This document shows positions 14,500 to 21,650 of a stretch of 36,345 nt of DNA, piece by piece. The notes below the pieces were generated by a model. That model did no database searches. It was not told the DNA's origin and was given only the letters and a program-made list of their open reading frames with translations. The stretch comes from Methanomicrobia archaeon LH_S13 (GTDB lineage: Archaea; Halobacteriota; Syntropharchaeia; Alkanophagales; Methanospirareceae), in NCBI GenBank assembly GCA_023659785.1, contig JAGXOR010000002.1:1-36345 (forward strand), written 5' to 3'. Positions within the stretch are counted from its first letter, which is position 1; every line of letters begins with the position of its first letter. Position numbers and translations under genes: made by a program.

Positions 14500-15050
14500 C
14501 TGCCATTTTCATCTCCTGCACTACTTTAGCAGCTTATACGGACTTGAGCAGTTTTGCAATAGGAACTTCTGTTGATTTTGTCTTTTTCGTGACAATTATA
14601 ATAACTTCGTTGCTTTGCATGAAATTTAAGAAAAGTCCCGTTAACCTTGGAAATGTAATGATATTTATTGGAAGTTTAGCGCTATTGTATCCAGTGATAG
14701 CAGGGCTTCTTCTGCTTTTAGTCTCTTCATTTGCAGAAATAGGTGCGTTCTTCTCTGAATACACTTCCAGGAATCGCGATTTAAATAAGCTTAGAATAGG
14801 ATGTGGAGAGGGAAAAGAGTTTTTAGCGCGAGGCGAAATAGAAAAAGCTTCCGAAACCGTGATGAGCAGTGGTTCAAGTTATTTACTCTCTAAATTTATT
14901 AACGACCTCTCTGAGTTTATTGGAAAGTCGAATTTCAAAATAGAGACTGAAAAGCTTCTACAAGAGTATGAGATAACCGTATGGGAAAGAACCGAGAAGG
15001 AAAGGATGTTAATCAGGGTAGGACCGATGTTGGGGATCGGATATGTGTAG
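14457..15050 (+). pseudogene. Chimeric fragment: DUF2162-like membrane segment joined to ExbB/MotA-like N-terminus
   Basis: One open frame first reads FLLLSIPCPCPICLTAIF and two further hydrophobic helices, resembling the Cys-rich DUF2162 predicted transporter. It then runs into a segment (LYPVIAGLLLLLVSSFAEIG to RMLIRVGPMLGIG) that parallels the first 150 residues of the intact ExbB-like protein at 23510-24214. It stops where the conserved GPMxGLxGTLIPxG loop and the last two membrane helices should follow. No good start codon precedes it (TTG at 14544 is the nearest). The ExbB similarity is clear by eye; the DUF2162 call is from memory and weaker. It looks like two broken genes fused by deletion. 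Confidence 0.5.
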
Positions 15051-15856
15051 GTGTTGAGGCATGTCTGAGACCCTGGCGGCGTGTAGATATCAGCCAGTGG
15101 CAAGGCGCCGATCTTATCGGGGAATCACAGTCCAGGTGCAAGTTCCGTGGGAGAAGGGACCCTGCATCCTGAAGTTGCCTCCAACTGACACTGAAGTAAC
15201 CCCTGAGACGCCAACTCCTGGTCCGGGTGAGCTGGTAAAGGGCAAGATAGCCCGCTTACTCTACGATGGTTGTGGTGACTTTACGGGATTGTCACCATCG
15301 TCCCAAGCGCGCAAAATGCTTCGTACATCTCTGGCATACAATACTCAAAGATATCCGCAACTTTTATTGCTAGAAAGAAAGAGACCCGCAGTACCCAGAC
15401 CCTTACATACAGCAAACCAGAGACTCACCAGCAGTTCTTCTGCGATCACAGACGGAATAAGAACCACCGAAACATCATATAAACAAGGATCTGATACCAT
15501 GGAGATCAATCAAAGAATCTTTGATGAATATGCAGATGAATTCGGACCTGAAAAGGTGATACACATATACGGTGTCATCTCATCACGGCTGCGGTCGAAT
15601 ACAGGCATGGAAGTGAGAAAGAGGCTTTTTCTGAGATAAAAGATAAAATAAGAAGCAATACAAAGGAAATACTTGATAAAACATACAGTGAAGGCATTTA
15701 TCCAAGAGAAGCAGCCGATATGATAGCGAAGAACGGGTACTGCGTGCTATGCGATATCATCGTTGGTATGGCTACTGATGAACTCAATCTTGAGCGCAAC
15801 GGTAAGATGAACGTTATAGGATCGCTATACACAGGCTCCGTACTTAAGTTTGGTGA
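15051..15856. other. Stretch without an intact gene; protein-like remnants
   Basis: About 800 bp between the ExbB-like fragment and cobS hold no convincing complete gene. A plus-strand frame from 15061 has a coding-like part (GITVQVQVPWEKGPCILKLP, then GKIARLLYDGCGDFTG). From 15500 another part reads INQRIFDEYADEFGPEKVIH, and after a frame change near 15600 a third reads SEGIYPREAADMIAKNGYCV and on to about 15890. The frames do not join without shifts, and I recognise none of the families. I read this as further gene remnants. Confidence 0.35.
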
Positions 15857-16653
15857 CTATACTATAATGATTGCCCATACAACCAAACTCGCACATCCTG
15901 CGAGTTCGTTTGACGCCCCTATTACGTCCCCGCTTACGTCTACATCGCCGAAATTGCTTTTCGCAATACGAGAAACGAATAACGCGACTGCGATGCCTGT
16001 AAACACAATAAAGAAACGAAAGGAAAATGCAGTGAAAATGAGAGAGATAAGTATAGAAGAGAGGAGAGCTGTCACGTACCCGAATTTTGAGAACGAGTGA
16101 ATAAACAAAGCCCCATACCCATACCGTCCCCTGCGCCTTCTTTTGATTTCCCGGATATCATACATGTGTTCATGCTTATCTTTGCCGAAACTTCTGCAAT
16201 TACGAATACAGAAGCGAAATGATAAAAGGAGCGTAAATCAAAGCTGTGTACTGGAGCTGTTTTTGTTAAGCTCGTGCATACGGTTTCGATAGCGAAAAAG
16301 CTCAATAGGATAACAAAAACAGTGGCGAACAATCCCGCTATTCCTATTTTCTCGTCTTTCATCGCTCTTCTCTTGTCTTCCTTAGTTCCTCCTGCTATTA
16401 CGCCATCGAAGAAATCTGCTAAACCGTCCAGATGCATCAAACCCGTGACAAGGTAAATAGCGAGCAGAACGAGCAAAGCGGCAATCTCGGGTGCTGAACC
16501 TGAGCATTCAAAAACGACAGAAGCTACCGCAGTGACAAGCAAGCCAATCAACAAAGCGACAAAAGGGAAGAGGTAACTCTTGGCTGCTACTTCTTCTATT
16601 TTTGTTCCTTTTCTTACGGGTATTTGCGTTAAGAAACTAATTATATCAAGCAT
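15857..16653 (-). pseudogene. cobS: Cobalamin 5'-phosphate synthase CobS, frameshifted
   Basis: From ATG 16653 the protein follows CobS: FLTQIPVRKGT, LVTGLMHLDGLADFFDGVIA, KDEKIGIAGLFATV, and near the end GKSKEGAGDGMG. The frame then leaves the family and stops at 16072. One base out of register, from about 16125, it resumes FIHSFSKFGYVTALLSS and ends with GDVIGASNELAG, the CobS C-terminus, at 15857. A single-base shift near the G-run after the second GMG would restore a full-length 265-residue membrane enzyme. CobS joins alpha-ribazole to adenosylcobinamide-GDP, the last assembly step of cobamides. It is either a young pseudogene or an assembly error at the homopolymer. Confidence 0.8.
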
Positions 16654-16725
16654 TGTTTAATTGATAAATTATATATGTATTTAATATACGGTTGAAGACC
16701 TGAGAAAAGATTTTAGGGCCATTAA

Positions 16726-16929
16726 ATGATCGTATCCAATGCGACTCCATTGATCTATCTGGCAAAACTAGGGAGGTTACACCTTCTAAAAGACTTTTTT
16801 CAAGAAGTCATCATTCCCGAGGAGGTTAAAAGGGTAGTTGTAGACAGAGGAAAAGAGCAAAATAGCGTTGATGCTTTTGTGGTTGAAGAAGCGCTAAAAG
16901 AGGGATGGATAAAAATAAAAAAGTGTTAG
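16726..16929 (+). pseudogene. Truncated PIN-domain (DUF3368-like) protein
   Basis: The ORF starts MIVSNATPLIYLAKLGRLHL, followed by VIIPEEVKRVVVDRG, the N-terminus of DUF3368-type PIN domain toxins or RNases. It stops after 67 residues, whereas such proteins are about 150 long, so the later acidic catalytic residues are missing. No antitoxin gene is adjacent. It ends convergent with, and overlapping, the CobZ-like fragment on the other strand. Confidence 0.65.
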
Positions 16930-17111
16930 CCCAACATCTTACTCATGCACCCCGCTATCAGTCCACCAATGGCATCGTCCATGAAAACACCCAATCGGCT
17001 TAATATCCCTGGTTTCCTCGTATCGTAATAGAAGAAATTAAAAAGCGCCTTTTTACCACCTATATACTCCGCTATGTCAATCCCTATTAGCTCATCAGCA
17101 ACTATTCCACG
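16926..17111 (-). pseudogene. C-terminal fragment of CobZ/PgpA-type phosphatase
   Basis: Immediately after the cbiZ stop codon, and in the same frame, the sequence reads GIVADELIGIDIAEYIGG, then NFFYYDTRKPGILSRLG and FMDDAIGGLIAGCM. This is the C-terminal 60 residues of the archaeal PgpA-like family, which includes CobZ, the alpha-ribazole-5'-phosphate phosphatase. The first 90 or so residues of that family are absent. So it is either a truncated separate gene or the end of a CbiZ fusion cut off by one TAA codon. Confidence 0.65.
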
Positions 17112-17774
17112 TTATTCCAGCCTTTTTAGTATCGGTCTGTCCGCCCTTAACCTATTGTGACGAAAAAAAGCTTCCTTTATCCCCTCCCTTACCACATCGT
17201 ACACTGCACTTCCTAATCTCGTTGCCTTACCTGCAAATACCTCCTCCTTTGCTTCTGCGAACTGCAAAGCGTTTTTGATAAAACTTTTCCTAAAAGTTTT
17301 ACAGGCAACAACCACGGAATCAGTAGAATCACCTGTGAACAGGTCACCCTGCTCATCTCGCACATCAAGGTCAAATAAAGCAGCTGTTTTCGCTTCCGTC
17401 GCTACAATTATCATATTCACCATCGCAGATTGAGACAGGTCCTTTTCTATCAATAAAATTATGTTTATCGTTGATTTTGAAGGTGGCATACCAGCAGTTA
17501 TAACAGCCATTATACCTTCTTTCTTTAGAATCACCGCATTCTCCATTGACACCGCAGTCATCATTCCGACCACCTTTTCCCGTTCTAATTTTTTTTCCTC
17601 GATGAACGAATTAAAGACCGCAAAAGCATCGCCATGGAAATCCTCGCTCACATTCAAGTTTATTATCGTGCTGCTTGTCTTGACAAAACCACCGTTATAG
17701 ACCGCGGAACTCAAAACTTTGAAATCGCCATGCACCGCAATATATCTCGCCGCTCTTTCTATCTCTATTTCCAT
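17112..17774 (-). CDS. cbiZ: Adenosylcobinamide amidohydrolase CbiZ
   Basis: The 220-residue product fits CbiZ: SSAVYNGGFVKTSSTIINL near the start, MTAVSMENAVI, VITAGMPP, MIIVATEAKTAALFDLDV and the characteristic TGDSTDSVVVAC. CbiZ cleaves the aminopropanol side chain of adenosylcobinamide to adenosylcobyric acid so that salvaged corrinoids can re-enter the archaeal pathway through CbiB. It sits 36 bp after cobD and is followed in frame by the CobZ-like fragment. Together with BtuF, BtuC and CbiB it defines a corrinoid salvage operon. Confidence 0.9.
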   Translation of the reverse strand: MEIEIERAARYIAVHGDFKVLSSAVYNGGFVKTSSTIINLNVSEDFHGDAFAVFNSFIEEKKLEREKVVGMMTAVSMENAVILKKEGIMAVITAGMPPSKSTINIILLIEKDLSQSAMVNMIIVATEAKTAALFDLDVRDEQGDLFTGDSTDSVVVACKTFRKSFIKNALQFAEAKEEVFAGKATRLGSAVYDVVREGIKEAFFRHNRLRADRPILKRLE

Positions 17775-17810
17775 ACCATGCTCCTTTTATAACCACAGAT
17801 TACACAGATT

Positions 17811-18683
17811 TTAATTGTTTTGATTTTTGGATTCTTCCTTCCTCACTGAAAACCTTATATATGAAGGCAAGCCAAAGGAGGTGCAATCTCTCACCAAGAA
17901 CCCATGCTTCAAAAGCACTCTTTTCGCTTCTTTTGCTTTTCCATTCACCACATTCAGGATATAAAAATTAGCATCCTCTTCTGTGCAAACACGGTAACAC
18001 TCCAGGGAGCTTTTACTTTCCTCATCTCCCTTATGTTCTCCTCTAACGAAATCGCATATCCAAGTCTTATCCCCGGAATTGCATAAGATTTTGTCATAGA
18101 CCTTAAAATAACTAAATTTTGAGTTGAAAAAACATGCGATGGAAAAGCATTTCTTACAAAATCCACATACGCTTCGTCAATCACTAACAATGCATCAGCT
18201 CTCTCTGCTTCTTCTATTATCAGCTCCGTTTTCCTCTACAATTAGCGCAGGATATATTCGCAGACCAGGCATTTCTATTCGTTTGATTTCGGCACTAATC
18301 ATCTGCACTGCAACCCCATATTCTCCATAAGTGTGCTTCAGCATTAGCACCCTATCTTTTACAAAGGAGAGAGCTACAAGTTGTATTAGTTCAGAAACAC
18401 CAGCTCCTACTAACACTTCCTCCTCCTTGCATCCAAATCTTTTTGATATCTTCTCCCTCAATCCTTTGGATTCTGTGTCCGGATACATTTTTATTTCTGT
18501 CATCGCTTCTTTTATCGCAGTGAAAACAAAATCCGGAGGTCCATAAGGGTTTAAATTTACACTGAAGTCTATTACTCCCTTCACTTCATCTTTGTCCACT
18601 TCATCTTTACCCACTTTCCCTCCATGCTCACAAATTTCTATCCCATGTAAAGGTTTTCTTGGTTTCAATTTAGCCAGCTCCAT
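17811..18683 (-). pseudogene. cobD: L-threonine-O-3-phosphate decarboxylase CobD, multiply broken
   Basis: The CobD (HisC-like PLP fold) sequence is spread over three frames. Frame one, from ATG 18683, has IDFSVNLNPYGPP, EVLVGAGVSELIQLVAL and KHTYGEYGVA. Frame two holds VIDEAYVDFVRNAF and ILRSMTKSYAIPGIRLGYAI with the PLP lysine. Frame three ends with LVRDCTSFGLPSYIRFSV and a stop at 17811. Between frames one and two the FLCNPNNPTG block expected in the family is missing, so at least one lesion is a real deletion, not a sequencing slip. CobD makes aminopropanol phosphate for the nucleotide loop. The 5' end overlaps cbiB by 19 bp. Confidence 0.85.
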
Positions 18684-19597
18684 CCAGCAAAATAGAGAAT
18701 AGCCATGAGCACGATGCAGACAAAAGCGAAGAGAAAAGAGCTTATTTTTGCAATTCTTATTGATTCTCCTATATCCTCACTTCTCGCACCTTCAAAGTAT
18801 TCTCCCACGATGTACTGTCCAACCTTCTCCAGCTTCACTTTTAACGCACGGCTCATTGCCACTATTGTCAAAGGGGCAGTTTTGTTGTTCTCATAACCAC
18901 GATTTCTCAAATCCCCCTGTTTTGAACCACTCAGCAACAGGATCAATCCAGCTGCAATCTTCTCCGGTATGTAATTCATCACCTCATCGGCTTTCGCAGA
19001 GAACCAGCCAAAATGCTCGTATCTCCTGTTTTTATACCCGACAACCGCATCTAACGTATTTATCACTCGATAAACCATAGCACCAAAAACGCCGAATAAC
19101 GCGAAATATAAGAAAGGGGCTATGACGGAATCGGTCGTATTCTCAGCCACTGATTCTATGGCTGCAGAATCGAGGTGTTCCTCATCCAAATCCACTATTT
19201 CTCTACTGACTGTCTTTCCTACCGCTTCTCTCTTCTCTTCCAAGTTCCCTGCTTCCATCGTTTTTTTCCCGTATCTTTCCAATCCTTTTATTGTGAATGT
19301 CATTTTGAAAATGAGCGAGCCTAAAATAACGTATAAAAGTTCAGAATGTATAAACAGAAGCATTAAACAGGGTAAGCCAAAAATAGAGATTGTAAGCATT
19401 GCATACACCGCTCCGAGAATTTCTTCCTTTCTTACATTCCCCCTCTTCGTTATTGTATCAAACAAGCGCATTAGCCTGCTTATCCATACAATCGGGTAAT
19501 ACTTTTCCCTTCTCTCAGGGGGGTCGCCTACGGTCACGTCTATGAGTATAGCGATTATAAAAATAGCCAGATGAGCAAAAAGCAAATCTATTTGCAT
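18665..19597 (-). CDS. cbiB: Adenosylcobinamide-phosphate synthase CbiB
   Basis: The 310-residue membrane protein has the CbiB hallmarks DVTVGDPPERREKYYPIVW, then SREIVDLDEEHLDSAAIESV directly followed by AENTTDSVIAPFLYFALFG, and VINTLDAVVGYKNRRYEHFG. Four or five hydrophobic segments are visible. CbiB attaches the aminopropanol phosphate made by CobD to adenosylcobyric acid in the membrane. It starts 2 bp after btuC and overlaps cobD, so it is inside the long corrinoid operon. With its partner CobD broken here, it would depend on another CobD copy. Confidence 0.92.
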   Translation of the reverse strand: MQIDLLFAHLAIFIIAILIDVTVGDPPERREKYYPIVWISRLMRLFDTITKRGNVRKEEILGAVYAMLTISIFGLPCLMLLFIHSELLYVILGSLIFKMTFTIKGLERYGKKTMEAGNLEEKREAVGKTVSREIVDLDEEHLDSAAIESVAENTTDSVIAPFLYFALFGVFGAMVYRVINTLDAVVGYKNRRYEHFGWFSAKADEVMNYIPEKIAAGLILLLSGSKQGDLRNRGYENNKTAPLTIVAMSRALKVKLEKVGQYIVGEYFEGARSEDIGESIRIAKISSFLFAFVCIVLMAILYFAGWSWLN

Positions 19598-19599
19598 TC

Positions 19600-20646
19600 T
19601 TACACGTAATAATGTCCTCCTTTCCTTTTCTTAAGCAGATAAATAAAGAAGGGAGCGCCGAAGAATGCAGTGATTATCCCTACTGGCATTTCGCCCAATA
19701 AACGAGCCAATGCATCTGTCCACACCAGAAAAATCCCACCTACCAAAGCAGAGGCAGGAAACAGAATTCGATGGTCTGGTCCAACTAATATCCTCGTTAT
19801 GTGTGGAATTATCAAGCCAACGAAGCCAATTGTTCCCACGAAACATACCGCAGCAGCGGTAATGAACGCCGTAAGAATCAGCAGGATTTTCTTCACATTT
19901 TCTACATTTATACCCAGTGTTTGCGCTGATTCTTCGCCGAGCAGCATTGCATTCAGATCCTTTGCAAAAAGGTAAATCAAAGAGAAGCAAACAAATATTG
20001 GTAAAATTGCTATTTCCACCTGTGCCCAGTTGGCAAGCCAGAATCCGCCCATCAACCAGAAAAAGATACCCGCCAAGTCATGACTGACTCGGTACATCAT
20101 GAAGGATAAAACAGCGCTTAAGAATAACGATACTGCTATTCCCGTAAGTAACAAAGTATCCACAGGTATTCTTCCCCCTACTCGCGCAATGCTGTAAACC
20201 AAAAAAGTGGCGAACACTGCACCCAGGAAAGCCATGAACGGAGTAGTGTAAATCGAGAAGAAATGCGGAAGTAAAGTTATCGAGAGAACAGCCCCAACAG
20301 CCGCTCCAGAGGCTATTCCTATTATGTACGGGTCTGCCATCGGGTTTTTAAATAGTCCCTGCAGCGTTGTACCTGCCGTTGCCAGTGCGAGACCGACCAA
20401 CAATCCAAGAAATATCCGCGGCAGTCTTATCTGTAAAATTATTACTTCATACTTATCTGGAATAGAAGAAGCCGCCCAGAGATGAAGTTTACTTCCTGCT
20501 AAAACGACAATGTCCAGCGGCGGTACATAAACAGGTCCGATTGCCGTTGTCAGCACGATACTCACGCCTAAAATCGCAACTAAGTAAATTATCACCATCT
20601 TCCAGTGGATAAACTTATTGAGATATGCGGTTTTTTGTTTTACCAT
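19600..20646 (-). CDS. btuC: BtuC-like FecCD-family ABC transporter permease
   Basis: The 348-residue integral membrane protein has the FecCD/BtuC signatures LQIRLPRIFLGLLVGLALA, TTLQGLFKNPMADPYIIG, ASGAAVGAV, LLGEESAQTLGI and FVGLIIPHITRILVGPDHR, and about ten hydrophobic helices. With BtuF encoded upstream and corrinoid salvage genes downstream, its substrate is most likely a cobamide or cobinamide. The ATG overlaps the stop of the small frameshifted gene by 1 bp (TAATG). The expected ATPase gene btuD is not present in this window. Confidence 0.9.
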   Translation of the reverse strand: MVKQKTAYLNKFIHWKMVIIYLVAILGVSIVLTTAIGPVYVPPLDIVVLAGSKLHLWAASSIPDKYEVIILQIRLPRIFLGLLVGLALATAGTTLQGLFKNPMADPYIIGIASGAAVGAVLSITLLPHFFSIYTTPFMAFLGAVFATFLVYSIARVGGRIPVDTLLLTGIAVSLFLSAVLSFMMYRVSHDLAGIFFWLMGGFWLANWAQVEIAILPIFVCFSLIYLFAKDLNAMLLGEESAQTLGINVENVKKILLILTAFITAAAVCFVGTIGFVGLIIPHITRILVGPDHRILFPASALVGGIFLVWTDALARLLGEMPVGIITAFFGAPFFIYLLKKRKGGHYYV

Positions 20647-20995
20647 TATTGTTCTCGTTCATCTGGCAGAATATCAATAAATTTCACCTTCCTCGGCGTT
20701 TCCCGTATCTCTTTTATCTCTGAATACAATGGGTGATAGGACACCACATACAGGTGCTTCATCGCTCTCGATACCGCATCAATTAATCTGGGTCGAGCGT
20801 AGCTTCGTAACCGCCAAGATATATCCTGTACGGATTTAGCTTCTCTAATTCCTTTACTATGTTCTCAAAGTTCCAATCAATATATCTCCTCTCTTCTGCA
20901 TAGATGTCGTATTCGTTTTTTTCATAGCCGTGCTTGTATACAAAGTATAACTTTCTTCTGTTTAAGTTAAGACACGGATTTATTTTCCAGTTCAC
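20646..20995 (-). pseudogene. Unrecognised small gene between dph6-like and btuC, frameshifted
   Basis: From ATG 20995, overlapping the PP-loop gene by 29 bp, the frame reads MNWKINPCLNLNRRKLYFVY and later YRIYLGGYEATLDPD before a stop at 20783. One base out of register the sequence continues RLIDAVSRAMKHLYVVSYHP to a stop that overlaps the btuC start (TAATG). Restoring the frame gives about 115 residues that read as one alpha/beta protein. GGYEATLDPRLIDAV recalls a barrel strand-helix unit. I do not recognise a family. Conserved overlaps on both sides say it belongs to the operon. Confidence 0.45.
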
Positions 20996-21650
20996 CTCCT
21001 TTTATATCCAAAAACCACATCCCTTTCACATGCACTTTTTCCAGTTCACCCACCTTTATCCTTCTCTTAAATATCGGTCCGTCAACTACAAAAGTATGAT
21101 ACTCCCCTGATTCGCCGGACAGATGGAAATTGTACTTTTTCAGCTCTTCGATAAAGGATTCGTCAAATCTCCTGCCCAACCATTCTTCTTTTATTCTCGT
21201 CGCAACTACTATTGCTTCAAAGCCTTCTGCTATGAACTCCTGCACTATATCCCCTGGGTCGAGACCCCAAAGAGGGATGATTGGTTCTATTTCAAGGTCG
21301 CTGCAAACCCCCTCTATCCATTTCCGGTGCTCAATCAGGTCAATATCGCCGAAAACGCCTCCTTCCACGTCATCAAGTTTTAATTCTTTCACAGCTTCTT
21401 TGAATTTACTCTCATAGCCCTCCCATGAAGCATTCCCCTGAACTATTGGTATTCCTATGGCTTCTGATTGAAGCTTCAGTAGAAAAGGGCGAGTTCCATG
21501 TGCTCTTTCCCTCTTCCCATCCTCATCTAGCAAATTCAAGAGATGCGATACATCAAACCCGTCAAGCATTGCTTTGTAACATGCTAAACTGCTGTCCTTT
21601 CCTCCACTCCAGGAACAGAAAACGCGCTTCTTTTCTTTCACTTCTTTCAT
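20967..21650 (-). CDS. Dph6/COG2102-type PP-loop ATPase
   Basis: The 227-residue protein starts with the N-type ATP-pyrophosphatase loop (VFCSWSGGKDSSLACYKA) and follows the Dph6/MJ0570 family: GIPIVQGNASWEGYE, GVFGDIDLIEHRKWIE, PIIPLWGLDPGDIV and the ligase-like HLSGESGEYHTFVVDGP. Dph6 amidates diphthine on elongation factor 2 using ATP and ammonia. Archaeal genomes carry several relatives, and this one sits inside a corrinoid uptake operon, overlapping btuF by 4 bp, so its true substrate may be a corrinoid carboxylate or another acid. A decayed paralogue of its N-terminus lies at 14329-14499. Confidence 0.8.
   Translation of the reverse strand: MKEVKEKKRVFCSWSGGKDSSLACYKAMLDGFDVSHLLNLLDEDGKRERAHGTRPFLLKLQSEAIGIPIVQGNASWEGYESKFKEAVKELKLDDVEGGVFGDIDLIEHRKWIEGVCSDLEIEPIIPLWGLDPGDIVQEFIAEGFEAIVVATRIKEEWLGRRFDESFIEELKKYNFHLSGESGEYHTFVVDGPIFKRRIKVGELEKVHVKGMWFLDIKGGELENKSVS

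Noticed and set aside
16654..16725. Divergent TATA boxes between cobS and the PIN fragment
   Set aside because: The region is AT-rich and several TATA-like words exist, but none has a clearly suitable distance to both starts.
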